A stretch of 64,000 nt of DNA from Thermosinus carboxydivorans Nor1 (GCF_000169155.1 NZ_AAWL01000003.1:1-64000), one strand, 5' to 3'; positions 34,574-44,308 are shown, numbered from the stretch's first letter. The notes: generated by a model not told the origin, from the sequence alone. Numbers and translations: made by a program.

Positions 34574-36949
34574 TTGCTGGATAAGGGGCTTAAACAATCC
34601 CTGGGGGATATTTGGGCTAAATCGCCGCCGGGTCCTGACGAAACAGCGGCTTCCTTGGTGGATCATATTTTTGCTGTTTTGGCTCAGATGGGAGACTACA
34701 TTCGTTTATATGAAGAAGAATTGCGGTCTGTAAAACACATCGACTTGCCTCGTGTTCTGCTTTATGCCGCATTATTACACGATTTCGGCAAAATTCATCC
34801 CCGCTTTCAACAGCAGTTGCGGGGGTATTGCCGTTTTGGCCTGCGGCACGAAGTGCTCAGTCTGGCCTTTTTACAGTATCTTGACATACCGCCATTTGAG
34901 CGGGGGTATCTGGCGGCCGCAATCGTCTTACATCATAAAGGTTGGCGTACACTTACGGTAGGTGAAGGGTCAACAGTAGCTTATTATAACCGGTATGTAC
35001 CGGTTGACGCGATTGCCCCATTAGCGGAGCTAACGGCCGATTTATCCCAGGATAAAATAGGTGGCTTAAAACGGCTGCTGGCTGATAGTGCAAATATAAT
35101 TAAGAATGTGACCGGTCTGACGATTAAGCCTTATGACTATAAGCCAACATCGGCAATTGATCTGCGTACCGCAATCTACCAATCTTTTCAGGATGCCGAA
35201 ACAATTGTATTACAACTAAAAAAGCAAAATCGGGGACATCGACATGCTGCAATTGATTGGCCAAAAGCATACATCGGTTTTTTGCTTCGCGGGCTAATGA
35301 TCGCGGCTGATCACCTAGCCAGTGCGGCGAAGGTTGACTTACAAACCGGTTTTAGTAATGTAGAAGAAGTTTTGACAGCGTTAAACATAAAGCTGGATAA
35401 TCTATGGGAGCACCAACGTTTGCTTGCGAAAACCGAAGGCAATGCGATCTTGATTGCGCCGACAGGAACGGGCAAAACGGAGAGCGCTTTATTATGGGCC
35501 GCGTTGCAGAGGGATAAGAACAAGACTTGCGGGAGAGTATTCTTTCTCTTGCCTTATCGGGCGAGTATGCAGGCCATGGCCGCGAGGTTAGGGATGGTTT
35601 TTGGTAAAGATGCCGTTGCTATTATTCATGGAAAAAGCTTAATCTACCTATACGAAAAACTATTAGACCAGGAATACAGTCCCGCTAATGCCTTGGTAAC
35701 AGCTAAGCAACAAGAGGCTCTTAACAGGCTCAACGTAGCTTTTTTACGGGTCTGCAGCCCTTATCAGCTTATTAAAAGTTTTTTCGCGCAAAAAGGATAT
35801 GAAACCATTATCTGTTCGGCACTTAGCGCTCAGTTAGTGTTCGATGAGATACATGCTTACGACCCCAAAATAACTGCGATGTTACTGGTTGCTGCCCAAT
35901 TTCTATGTGAGCGGTTCAATGCTAGGGTTTTGTTTATGAGCGCAACCTTGCCTAGTCACTTGTTGCAATCGATACAAAAGATGTTTCCAAGTATAAGGGC
36001 GCCTGTAAAACCTGCGGTAGATTGGCTTAAACAGGTCAAGCGCCATAGAATATCGCGACTGCCGTTTGCTTCTCTTTCTCCGGAAACTGTTCAGCATATT
36101 AAGGCCGCTGCTAAAAATAAATCCGTTCTGGCCGTGGTCAATCGGGTTGACCGTGCTATAAGGCTAGCCAATATGCTACGAAAAGAAATTAGCGATGTAG
36201 TACTGCTACACAGCCGTTTTAATGCCCGCGACCGAAGCAGAAAAGAAAAACAGTTAGCTCCTAAACCTGGGCATGTCTTGGTAGCGACCCAGGTTGTAGA
36301 AGTTTCACTTGACATTGATTATGATATTGGTTTTTTTGAACCAGCACCTTTGGAAGCGCTATTACAACGGATGGGGCGTGTAAATCGCCACGGAAAACAG
36401 GTGCATCCTGCTGACGTGTATATTTTTAGCCCGCCGGAAGGCAACGTAACTGATGATTGGGCGAAGCCATACGATGCTGAACATCTTTCTCAAGTGCTTC
36501 AAGTAATAAACGATTTTCTAGGTAGCAGCCACTGCAGAATATGGGATGAAAGCATGACTCAAAGTCTTCTGGATAGCTCCTACCCCGAAACTTTAAAGCG
36601 TAAGCTGGCAGATGAATTAGATCGTGCTGTTTACGAGTTTGACCAGTCTTTTGCGCAACAATTGCTTCCCTATGGCCTGCAAAGTGCCGATACGCTTAAG
36701 GAACTACAAGCGCAATGGGATAGATTATTTAATGGAGTTGAGGTCTTGCCGGAAAGCTTGGTTTCGGAGGCCTATTCATGCAGTAATTATCTAGAGGTTG
36801 CCCAGCTATTAGTACCAATATCAATTGGTCAATTACGGCGGTTACAAACTTTAGGCAAAGTTTACTATGATAATACTTTAAAAGTTTCTATTGTTCAAAG
36901 TGATTATACCGCTGACTTGGGTTTAACCTTAGATGCGGAACCTGATTAG
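34574..36949 (+). CDS. cas3: Cas3 nuclease-helicase
   Basis: This 791-residue fused protein unwinds and degrades target DNA. The N-terminal HD nuclease has LLHDFGKIHPRFQ, RHEVLSLAF and VLHHKG. The helicase has Walker A APTGTGKTESALLWA (about 300), motif II VFDEIHAYDP, motif III FMSATLP and motif VI LLQRMGRVNRHG. The TTG at 34574 is eleven bases after GGGGGAGG and is the preferred start; an in-frame TTG at 34541 lies inside cas5. Confidence 0.9.
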   Translation: MLDKGLKQSLGDIWAKSPPGPDETAASLVDHIFAVLAQMGDYIRLYEEELRSVKHIDLPRVLLYAALLHDFGKIHPRFQQQLRGYCRFGLRHEVLSLAFLQYLDIPPFERGYLAAAIVLHHKGWRTLTVGEGSTVAYYNRYVPVDAIAPLAELTADLSQDKIGGLKRLLADSANIIKNVTGLTIKPYDYKPTSAIDLRTAIYQSFQDAETIVLQLKKQNRGHRHAAIDWPKAYIGFLLRGLMIAADHLASAAKVDLQTGFSNVEEVLTALNIKLDNLWEHQRLLAKTEGNAILIAPTGTGKTESALLWAALQRDKNKTCGRVFFLLPYRASMQAMAARLGMVFGKDAVAIIHGKSLIYLYEKLLDQEYSPANALVTAKQQEALNRLNVAFLRVCSPYQLIKSFFAQKGYETIICSALSAQLVFDEIHAYDPKITAMLLVAAQFLCERFNARVLFMSATLPSHLLQSIQKMFPSIRAPVKPAVDWLKQVKRHRISRLPFASLSPETVQHIKAAAKNKSVLAVVNRVDRAIRLANMLRKEISDVVLLHSRFNARDRSRKEKQLAPKPGHVLVATQVVEVSLDIDYDIGFFEPAPLEALLQRMGRVNRHGKQVHPADVYIFSPPEGNVTDDWAKPYDAEHLSQVLQVINDFLGSSHCRIWDESMTQSLLDSSYPETLKRKLADELDRAVYEFDQSFAQQLLPYGLQSADTLKELQAQWDRLFNGVEVLPESLVSEAYSCSNYLEVAQLLVPISIGQLRRLQTLGKVYYDNTLKVSIVQSDYTADLGLTLDAEPD

Positions 36950-37016
36950 GGGTGAGAGAATGTCTTTACCCGCCCATACGAAACAGGCTAAATGACATCT
37001 TTCGGGAGTAACCTCG

Positions 37017-37047
37017 AAAAAGCGACCAGCGATGGTCGCTTTTTTTA
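37017..37047 (+). terminator. Terminator between cas3 and cas1
   Basis: AGCGACC and GGTCGCT pair with an AGCGAT loop, flanked by A5 and T7. It separates the interference genes from the adaptation genes, so cas1-cas2-cas4-csa1 must have their own promoter in 37048-37158. Confidence 0.85.
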
Positions 37048-37158
37048 TTATAAAAATAAATATCGTGTAATAATTTTCCATTTTATGAGGAAGAATAAGG
37101 AAAAAGGCATTTAGAAACGAATAAGCCAGTTTTTCCAATCTTCGGATGGTGGTATTTA

Positions 37159-38166
37159 ATGCATCTATTTATCTCAAATTATGGGGCGTTTATCGGCAAG
37201 AAAAGTGAACGGCTAATGGTAAAAGAAAACGGAAAAGTGGTAGGCGAGTATCCTTTTCATGACCTTGAACACATCACCATCGACAGCCTCGGCGTTACCA
37301 TTTCCAGTGACGCTATTAAAGAATGTTCCGAACATGGGATAACCATCAGTTTCATGACTCCGGGCGGAGATTCATATGCCCTGTTGTACCAACCCACGCT
37401 TAACGGTACAGTCCTGACCCGGCGTGAGCAATTGTTCGCTTACCGGGATGAGCGAGGAATTGAGATGGCAAAGTGCTTTGTCAAAGGCAAGATTGGCAAC
37501 CAGATCAATACCGTGAAATACTTTGCCAAGTACCGGAAAACGGCTAACCCCGCGGAATATAAGGCCGTATGCAGTTTGGTGGACGAGATGGCGATGTTGG
37601 CCGGCACGCTTCCGCAAATAAAGGGAACCTGCATTGACGAGGTGCGGGGTAGTATTATGGCACTGGAAGGACGTATAAGTAACTTGTATTGGGAGTGTGT
37701 TAAACTGTTATTCTCCGGGAATGTTCAGTTTCCCGGACGGGAACATCGGGGCGCGCAGGATCCGGTTAATTCACTGCTCAATTATGGCTATGCCATTTTA
37801 GCTAATCAGGTAGAACGGGCACTTGTAATGGCCGGGCTTGACCCCTTCGGCGGTTTTTTGCATGTTGACCGCCCGGGCAAAAAGAGTTTGGTCTATGACT
37901 TTATCGAGGAATTTCGGCAACCGGTGGTGGATCGCGCGGTCATTGCCGCCGTTAATAAGGGTATGGACATAAAAATAGAAGACGGATTGCTTGATTTGGC
38001 TACGCGCAAGAGCCTCGCCGCTAAAATCATTGAACGGCTGGAGGCGAGTGAACGGTTTCAAGGCCGCAAACAGTCACTAAAAACTATCATCCAGGCGCAG
38101 GCTAGAAGGATTGCTACTTTCCTGCGCGGTGAGGCTAAGTACAAACCATTTATCTGCGGGTGGTAG
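37159..38166 (+). CDS. cas1: Cas1 integrase
   Basis: This 335-residue protein integrates new spacers. Motifs seen are the beta-domain LFISNYGAFIGKKSERL and the catalytic Glu region VRGSIMALEGRISNLYWECV. They are followed by DPVNSLLNYGYAILANQVERAL and the metal-binding His in GGFLHVDRPGKKSLVYDFIEEFR. Length and order are normal for type I Cas1. Two bases separate it from cas2. Confidence 0.95.
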   Translation: MHLFISNYGAFIGKKSERLMVKENGKVVGEYPFHDLEHITIDSLGVTISSDAIKECSEHGITISFMTPGGDSYALLYQPTLNGTVLTRREQLFAYRDERGIEMAKCFVKGKIGNQINTVKYFAKYRKTANPAEYKAVCSLVDEMAMLAGTLPQIKGTCIDEVRGSIMALEGRISNLYWECVKLLFSGNVQFPGREHRGAQDPVNSLLNYGYAILANQVERALVMAGLDPFGGFLHVDRPGKKSLVYDFIEEFRQPVVDRAVIAAVNKGMDIKIEDGLLDLATRKSLAAKIIERLEASERFQGRKQSLKTIIQAQARRIATFLRGEAKYKPFICGW

Positions 38167-38167
38167 T

Positions 38168-38437
38168 ATGAATCACTTTGTTATATATGATATTGAGGAT
38201 GATAAACTGCGGACGAAAATTTTTGAAACCTGCAAAGATTACGGCTTAAGACATGCCCAGTACAGTATGTTTTTCGGCGAACTCAATCATAACCGGCGGG
38301 AAGAGATTTTTTTAAAATTCAAGAAACTCATCGGCCGTAAAGCGGCACGACTCGTTATTGTTCCGGTCTGTGACAAAGATTTCCGGCTTGTGAAATCGCT
38401 AAACACTTACGATGAACCGGGTGAGGAAGATGCATAA
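38168..38437 (+). CDS. cas2: Cas2
   Basis: This 89-residue partner of Cas1 has the N-terminal FVIYDIEDDKLRTKIFETC strand with the conserved Asp, then LRHAQYSMFFGEL and LVIVPVCDKDF. It starts two bases after cas1. An in-frame extension to 38111 overlaps cas1 and is rejected. Confidence 0.93.
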   Translation: MNHFVIYDIEDDKLRTKIFETCKDYGLRHAQYSMFFGELNHNRREEIFLKFKKLIGRKAARLVIVPVCDKDFRLVKSLNTYDEPGEEDA

Positions 38438-39044
38438 CCTAACAGTTTCCGATATTAAACAATATATTTACTGTCCGCGCATCATCTATTTTTTATATGT
38501 ATGTCCGGTCAAGAAAAAAACTACTTATAAAATGGAAGCTGGCAAAGAGGATCACCTTATTCTCGATAAATTGGAAAAGCGCCGCACGCTGAAACGGTAC
38601 AACTTAGAGGAAGGCCAGCGGATCTTTCATATGCAGCTTGCATCGGCCCGTCTTGGGCTTCAAGGGAAACTGGACATGCATATTGCGACCGTCAGAGGAT
38701 ATTTTCCGGTGGAATTCAAGTTCACCGAACGGAGCGCTTCGCTTAATCATAAGTATCAGCTTATCAGTTATGCGATGCTCCACGAGGATCATTATGACTG
38801 CACCGTACGCTACGGGCTTTTATACCTCGTGCCGAAAAAAGAGATTATTCCGGTAGAAATTACTCCCAATGCTCGCGCTTTTGTGTATGGAATACTTGGG
38901 AAAATCCGCGATATTATCGCGACTGAGCGCATGCCGGACAAAACGCGCCATGTGGTTAAATGCCGGGACTGCGAGTACAAACGTTTCTGCGGCGATGTAG
39001 ATGACCTGAAAAAGGAGAAGAAGGTAAATGTATTTTTTAACTGA
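38430..39044 (+). CDS. cas4: Cas4 nuclease
   Basis: This 204-residue RecB-like nuclease trims spacer precursors. The iron-sulfur cysteines are in IYCPRIIYF (N-terminal) and VVKCRDCEYKRFCGD (C-terminal). The RecB active site has LGLQGKLDMHI and FPVEFKFTERS, followed by HKYQLISYAML. It overlaps cas2 by 8 bases and csa1 by 17 bases. An upstream in-frame ATG at 38412 is less likely. Confidence 0.9.
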   Translation: MHNLTVSDIKQYIYCPRIIYFLYVCPVKKKTTYKMEAGKEDHLILDKLEKRRTLKRYNLEEGQRIFHMQLASARLGLQGKLDMHIATVRGYFPVEFKFTERSASLNHKYQLISYAMLHEDHYDCTVRYGLLYLVPKKEIIPVEITPNARAFVYGILGKIRDIIATERMPDKTRHVVKCRDCEYKRFCGDVDDLKKEKKVNVFFN

Positions 39045-39948
39045 TGATGAACGGAAAATGTTTCTCAAAAAAATGCTGCCTAAGGCACGCCGCTTGGACA
39101 TCGATGAAGAACTGCGCGGCTGGAATTGGCACCAGGCGCCACTTGAGCCTGTCTATGAAGAACGATTAGCCGTCTATGAAGTCAGTAGTGGCTATTGCCC
39201 TACCAGCCGTGATTTATATTTGCGCCGTGTTCTGAAAAATAAGCTGAAGCCCAACTTTTTCATGATATCAGGCCGGGTCTTTCATCAAATAATAGTAGAT
39301 GTAATGGAGAATGCAAAAAAACAGATTTATTATCATGGCACATATGCACCGGAGAAGCTAATGGCTGCGCTGCGGCAGCCAATTGCAATCAAATGGCCTG
39401 ACGATTTGAATTTGCTTTCGGCCGAACAGAGTCAGGATATTAAGACAAAAGGAAACTTTCTGCGCGATTATGAGCAAAGCAGGATTGCGGCAAGAATTGG
39501 CGAAATATTAACGCAACAACCTTATATTGGCGCCGATTCGCTGGCTCATTTAGCGATTCCGCTGGTGTGCGAGAATAAACTGGATGGGCGGTTTCTCGGG
39601 CTTAGTCAATATCTGAGCGCCGATGCGCTAATTTTGTCCGAACCGATGATTATCGACCTCAAGTTTGGTACGCCACAAAAATATCACCGCCTATCCACTA
39701 CTGGCTATGCCTTAGCGATGGAAGCACTGTATGAGGTTCCGGTTAATTTGGGCTGTATTGTATACGGCGAGTTCCGCAACGGTCGCCTCATCGTAACCAA
39801 GGATATGCATTTGATCGACGATGAATTGCGGCAATGGTTTATTGAGTCTCGCGATAATAAAATGAGGATGATCTGTGAGGAAATTGATCCTGGTATTGCG
39901 GAGGGTTGTTATGAATATTGTCCCGGGTACGAATTTTGTCATCAGTAA
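39028..39948 (+). CDS. csa1: Csa1, second Cas4-family protein
   Basis: This 306-residue protein matches the Csa1 branch of Cas4, normally seen with type I-A loci. The N-terminal Cys lies in SSGYCPTSRDLYLRR (about 52-66). The nuclease core has DALILSEPMIIDLKFGTPQKYHRLSTTGYALAME, and the C-terminal cluster cysteines are CYEYCPGYEFCHQ. It is the last cas gene and ends 130 bases before the CRISPR array. Its presence beside a normal cas4 is discussed in the findings. Confidence 0.85.
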   Translation: MYFLTDDERKMFLKKMLPKARRLDIDEELRGWNWHQAPLEPVYEERLAVYEVSSGYCPTSRDLYLRRVLKNKLKPNFFMISGRVFHQIIVDVMENAKKQIYYHGTYAPEKLMAALRQPIAIKWPDDLNLLSAEQSQDIKTKGNFLRDYEQSRIAARIGEILTQQPYIGADSLAHLAIPLVCENKLDGRFLGLSQYLSADALILSEPMIIDLKFGTPQKYHRLSTTGYALAMEALYEVPVNLGCIVYGEFRNGRLIVTKDMHLIDDELRQWFIESRDNKMRMICEEIDPGIAEGCYEYCPGYEFCHQ

Positions 39949-40078
39949 AGTGACTTTCGCAAATACCGGTGGTTTTCGTGCAGAAAATGCTTTTGCGGGT
40001 TTTTGGAGTAGTGAAGTAAATCATGTAATGCTTGCTAACCCAGAAAATACGCGGGTTTTAGGACCGTCAACGTAGTCG
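39949..40078 (+). promoter_or_regulatory. CRISPR leader
   Basis: These 130 bases lie between csa1 and the first repeat. The opposite array end carries degenerate repeats, so the array is transcribed and grows from this side. A short direct repeat-like pair GCGGGTTTTTGG and GCGGGTTTTAGG is present. No clear promoter could be singled out. Confidence 0.6.
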
Positions 40079-41160
40079 GTTGCACCCACATTCCCCGCTT
40101 AATGGGGACTGAAAGGCTTTTATTGTCCCTTTCCGGCCAAGTACGATCTGGACGTTGCACCCACATTCCCCGCTTAATGGGGACTGAAAGGTAGCAATGC
40201 CTGGATTAAAAGTAGCTTGTAATGTAAATGTTGCACCCACATTCCCCGCTTAATGGGGACTGAAAGGTAATTGATCGCTTGTTGGGAAAGGTAAATGATG
40301 CCGTTGTTGCACCCACATTCCCCGCTTAATGGGGACTGAAAGCGGCTTTATTACGGCAATATTTTGTTCCCAGTCGTTTATGAGTTGCACCCACATTCCC
40401 CGCTTAATGGGGACTGAAAGCTCAGAGATTGAACCCCCTATCCCCATCTGCCATCCTCGGTTGCACCCACATTCCCCGCTTAATGGGGACTGAAAGATAT
40501 ATGAGTCAGGCCATTAAACTTGTATCGGATATAAGTTGCACCCACATTCCCCGCTTAATGGGGACTGAAAGCAACGCACTTTTTGAGCCGGTCAAACGTT
40601 ATGTCTTTGTTGCACCCACATTCCCCGCTTAATGGGGACTGAAAGATTGTTTTTGATGATTTGGTTAAAGCGTGTGAGGGGTTGCACCCACATTCCCCGC
40701 TTAATGGGGACTGAAAGGTAGTTGACGTTTCTACTTCTTCAGGTTATCTATCAGTGTTGCACCCACATTCCCCGCTTAATGGGGACTGAAAGGTGAGGCT
40801 GTCCGCAATCTTTTGAAGCGGCGTTTCCCAGACGTTGCACCCACATTCCCCGCTTAATGGGGACTGAAAGGTCCGACGCGCCTTCGGCGCAATTAGTTTT
40901 TTTCATGGTGTTGCACCCACATTCCCCGCTTAATGGGGACTGAAAGTATCAAAACCTACACTAACGAAGGTGAACTAGTTTTAGAGTTGCACCCACATTC
41001 CCCGCTTAATGGGGACTGAAAGTTGGTTAAATGGTGATTTAGTAAATGGTAAACGTAGTTGCACCCACATTCCCCGCCTAATGGGGACTGAAAGTCAGGC
41101 AGCTACGTTGCCCCCTCCGGCAGCCGCGGACCGTTGCACCCGCATTCCCCGCCTAATGGG
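40079..41160 (+). CRISPR. CRISPR array, 14 full repeats plus one truncated
   Basis: The 37-base repeat starts GTTGCACCC and ends GGGGACTGAAAG, with a CCCC/GGGG stem in its centre. Full repeats start at 40079, 40154, 40230, 40306, 40384, 40460, 40535, 40609, 40681, 40756, 40834, 40910, 40986 and 41058. Spacers are 35-41 bases. The last full repeat has one change (CGCCTAAT for CGCTTAAT). The terminal one at 41133-41160 has two changes and lacks its 3' end. Degeneracy marks the old end, so the leader is at 39949-40078. Confidence 0.97.
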
Positions 41161-41285
41161 CGCCAGGCCCTAGATACTGAAGACATAAAAATAGCGCCAG
41201 CCGGCCGCCAGGGCCATCAGGCGCTTGTAAATATATGGGTTTATCGCGGATCATGCAATTGCCCTCCTTGGCTAAAATTGGGCAT

Positions 41286-41312
41286 GAAAAAACCGCCCTT
41301 AAAGGCGGTAAT
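41286..41312 (-). terminator. Terminator for the minus-strand prophage genes
   Basis: On the minus strand ACCGCC and GGCGGT pair with TTTAAG in the loop, followed by TTTTTT. It lies just downstream of the immunity gene at 41318. Confidence 0.8.
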
Positions 41313-41317
41313 GATAA

Positions 41318-41515
41318 TTATTCTTTAAATTCCCAGACAACTTCTTTAACTTCATTTGGTTCAATCCACTCAACTTCAATGTTCGGATCAAGTGGATCAA
41401 ATTCAATAACAAATGCCTTATTGCCATTTCTTTCAGAAATATCAATGATCGTGCCTTCGCGCCCGTCTTTAAGGCGTACTACATCAAACATTTTTGGAAC
41501 TTTATTTGTCGACAT
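41318..41515 (-). CDS. DUF4926-like immunity protein
   Basis: This 65-residue acidic protein reads MFDVVRLKDGREGTIIDISERNG and EVEWIEPNEVKEVV, a small SH3-like fold typical of DUF4926 proteins. These are commonly found next to toxin domains and act as immunity. It overlaps the toxin gene end by 14 bases. Starts at 41515 or 41491 are possible. Confidence 0.65.
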   Translation of the reverse strand: MSTNKVPKMFDVVRLKDGREGTIIDISERNGNKAFVIEFDPLDPNIEVEWIEPNEVKEVVWEFKE

Positions 41516-42116
41516 AGGCTGTCACCATCCTTATTTCACCACTGGCTGTCTGTTCCCAGACTGTCAAGATTGTAGATGTGGCGCCATTTACACCTTGCAC
41601 TTTCATTGATACCACGTATTTGGGGTTATTACTAACCGGCGTTTGTCCTGCATATACTGCTGGAAACTTAGTTAAGCCTGACAGTATCTCTTTTTCAAGT
41701 TTTTCCCAATTACTTTCAGTATATCCTAATTCTTTCTCAAATACAATAGCCTTATGTTTTCCAACAGGATGATTGCTATTTAATGAATATGACAGCAATT
41801 TTTCCTTTATGCCTCTTGCCTGTTGAGGATCTAAGTAATTATCCGCTAGGCGTTGTAATTTAAAGTCATCCTTAGTTAAACGCGGCCGTGGATCTTCGTG
41901 CCCTTTCCATTGCCTAAGATATTGCCGCCAATCCCGACCATGTAACCATGCAATATCACCTTCAATACCAAGTAGCCGACGCCGATTGGCAGGATCGATC
42001 TTCCGCAAAAACTCGTCGCCACCTTTTTGCACCTGATCCCTTTGGCGCATACCGTCCAACACGCCGTCGAAAACTTCTTCCCAGTGGCATAAACAATGCG
42101 GATGCGCCGGTTGCAA
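41502..42116 (-). pseudogene. MuF-type phage protein tail with C-terminal DUF6883 toxin
   Basis: The frame begins QPAHPHCLCHWEEVFDG, the C-terminal signature of SPP1 gp7/MuF head-morphogenesis proteins, and an in-frame stop lies five codons upstream, so the phage part is cut off. It continues into LLSYSLNSNHPVGKHKAIVFEKELGY and ends with a beta-rich domain (IRMVTAYVDK). That matches the DUF6883 toxin type. Together with the following immunity gene it looks like a polymorphic-toxin tail left over from a prophage. No proper start is visible. Confidence 0.6.
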
Positions 42117-42175
42117 CTGGCTCTTAGCCTACACATGATGGATTGAAATAGGTGTGCTAGCCTAACATACAATGG

Positions 42176-42412
42176 ATGGTCGGTTATCGCCGATATCAAA
42201 AGTTGGCCGGCGAAATTGAAGCTCGCGACACGGAAAACCGCGCCGACTTGAGGGCGGAGCAAAGAAAAGAAATAGCGCCTGACCTTAGGTCGGACGCTAT
42301 TGTTGTTTTTGGCGGCAAGGAGTACGCTTATAGCAGTGATAGTATTGCTGCTAATACAAACGCGGCCAGATTGCAATGGAAAAAGTTATCCGGGAAAAAA
42401 CTGATGTATTAA
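42176..42412 (+). pseudogene. Phage polyvalent-protein fragment
   Basis: These 78 residues include GYRRYQKLAGEIEARDTENRADLRAEQRKEIAPD and DAIVVFGGKEY, a pattern found in large polyvalent phage proteins. It has no start context or ribosome site, and it overlaps the next broken frame, so I treat it as a fragment. Confidence 0.5.
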
Positions 42413-43074
42413 ACGCCATGTACCGACCGGAGCTTGGAGGAATCTCATTTTACTGGGGAACGCCAGGCAGAGGATAGAAGTTTAAGGGCGGCAGCGGTGT
42501 TTCTCATATTATCGCCATGCGGAATTCGGAAGGTAAGAACGGAGAAGAAATAGCCCGGAACCTCGTTGAGGTTATTGCAAAGGGGAAAATCAGCGAACCG
42601 TACGGCCCTCCAGAATGGGAAAGAGTCAATGTTTATCACGATGGACATACGGCTGTTCTGTCTTTATATAAGGATGGTCGCATTCAAACATGGCTGCTGA
42701 CGGGATGGAAAAATGATAAAGAGGATTCTGGCGTACCCGGTGAAGGTAACGATTCGACCGGGACTACACGCGCCGATCCTTCACTTACTCGTACCGGCGC
42801 GGGAGCAGAATCCTCTATTGATAATAGTATACCAAAACCGGGCGAATTGTTCCAGAACGAAAATGCCGAGCCACGAGGCATGATAAGCTGGGACGCTGAA
42901 GGCCGGGCAATAATCACGCTCTTTGAGAACCATGACCCGGCAACGCTTATTCACGAGATGGTCGGGCATTACTTCATGCAGAACCTAATTGAAATGGGCG
43001 CTAAAGAAGCCGCCCCCGACTCGCTGAAGGGTGCAATCGGTGAAGGTTATGGCAGTTTTAGGGACATGGGGTGA
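42376..43074 (+). pseudogene. Broken phage nuclease/polyvalent protein with zincin motif
   Basis: One frame runs from 42376 to 43074 with a TAG at about 42475. Before it: YRPELGGISFYWGTPGRG; after it: KFKGGSGVSHIIAMRNSEGKNG. These two halves make one continuous domain of the barnase/EndoU/colicin-like (PBECR) phage nuclease type. The rest has a linker and LIHEMVGHYFM, an HExxH-like zinc peptidase motif seen in phage polyvalent proteins. The frame ends abruptly. So it is a nonsense-mutated prophage remnant. Confidence 0.55.
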
Positions 43075-43150
43075 GGGGATGCATTGACAGCTACTTGTTC
43101 CAGGCTTATAATATCGTTACCGTTTGTAAAATCCTGGAGGTGGTGTGTCG

Positions 43151-44308
43151 ATGTGGCCGCTTTTTCTTTTATCTGCTGCTCACGGAGTTACCGATCTGTC
43201 ACAAGGTGCATTATTGGTAGCATTGCCGTATTTTAAAGCCAAATTTGGTTTGAGCTATGCGCAGGTAAGTGCCATTGCGCTGGTGCAAAACTTAACTTCG
43301 TCGGTCAGTCAGCCGCTATTCGGATATTTTACCGATAAAAAATCGCGGCCATGGCTAATGCCGGCCGGCTGTTTCCTTTCCGGGGCGGCCATGGTGGCTT
43401 CGCTGCTGGCGCCGGCTTATTGGTTGGTACTCACTTTTACTGCGCTATGTGGCTTTGGGGTGGCAGCGTTTCACCCCGAGGGGGCCAAAAGTGCCAATCG
43501 CCTGAGTGGCGCAGCCAAAGGAAAGGGAGTAAGTCTGTTTGCCGTTGGCGGCAACGCCGGATTTGCCGTCGGGTCGCTATTTATGGCCTTTTTATTGGCC
43601 GATGACCGTGCCGACCGCTTGCTCCTGTATCTGTTACCGTTTATCGTTTTGGCCGTATTGCTATATAGGCTGACCAAACTGCTACCGCGCCAGTCGCCAG
43701 ACCGGGTAGCGGTTGCCGGTGGCCTCAAGGCGGCCGTTAGCTCGCCGGTACTGATCATTTTGGGGATTGTTTTTCTGCGGGCGACAGTCACCGCTGGGAT
43801 AAGCACTTTCTTGCCTCTCTACTATGTTTCGTTTTTGCATGGCGATCCGCTCTATGCCAGTTCGCTACTTACCGTATATCTTGCCGGTGGGGCGGTGGGG
43901 ACGTTGTTTGGCGGCATCTTGAGTGACCGTTTGGGCAGCAAACGAGTCATGGTCTGGTCGATTCTGCCGGTGTCGGTATTACTGTTTATGTTTAAGTCGG
44001 TAGAAGGCTGGATTGTGTTTGTCGTCTTGGTTGTTGCCAGTGCGCTGTTGTCGGCGGCATTTGCCAGTAGTCTGGTACTGGCCCAGAACATGCTTCCCGG
44101 CAATGTGGGCATGGCCTCGGGGCTGACCATCGGTTTCAGTGTGGGGCTGGGGTCCATGGGCGTGTTGGCCTTGGGCCGGGTGGCCGACGGTTTAGGATTG
44201 CCGATGGTTTTTGACATTCTGACGGTATTGCCGGTAGCGGCCTTTATTTTGGCGCTGTTTATGAAAGAACCAGCCGCTTGCGAAGCGACAGTCCCTGAAC
44301 GGGCATAG
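43151..44308 (+). CDS. MFS transporter
   Basis: This 385-residue protein has about 12 membrane spans and the MFS loop motif FGGILSDRLGSKRVMVWS between spans 8 and 9, with FGYFTDKKSRPW between spans 2 and 3. It resembles the fosmidomycin-resistance-like (Fsr) drug exporters, but the substrate is not known. GGAGG lies ten bases before the ATG at 43151; GTG at 43145 is a less likely start. Confidence 0.85.
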   Translation: MWPLFLLSAAHGVTDLSQGALLVALPYFKAKFGLSYAQVSAIALVQNLTSSVSQPLFGYFTDKKSRPWLMPAGCFLSGAAMVASLLAPAYWLVLTFTALCGFGVAAFHPEGAKSANRLSGAAKGKGVSLFAVGGNAGFAVGSLFMAFLLADDRADRLLLYLLPFIVLAVLLYRLTKLLPRQSPDRVAVAGGLKAAVSSPVLIILGIVFLRATVTAGISTFLPLYYVSFLHGDPLYASSLLTVYLAGGAVGTLFGGILSDRLGSKRVMVWSILPVSVLLFMFKSVEGWIVFVVLVVASALLSAAFASSLVLAQNMLPGNVGMASGLTIGFSVGLGSMGVLALGRVADGLGLPMVFDILTVLPVAAFILALFMKEPAACEATVPERA

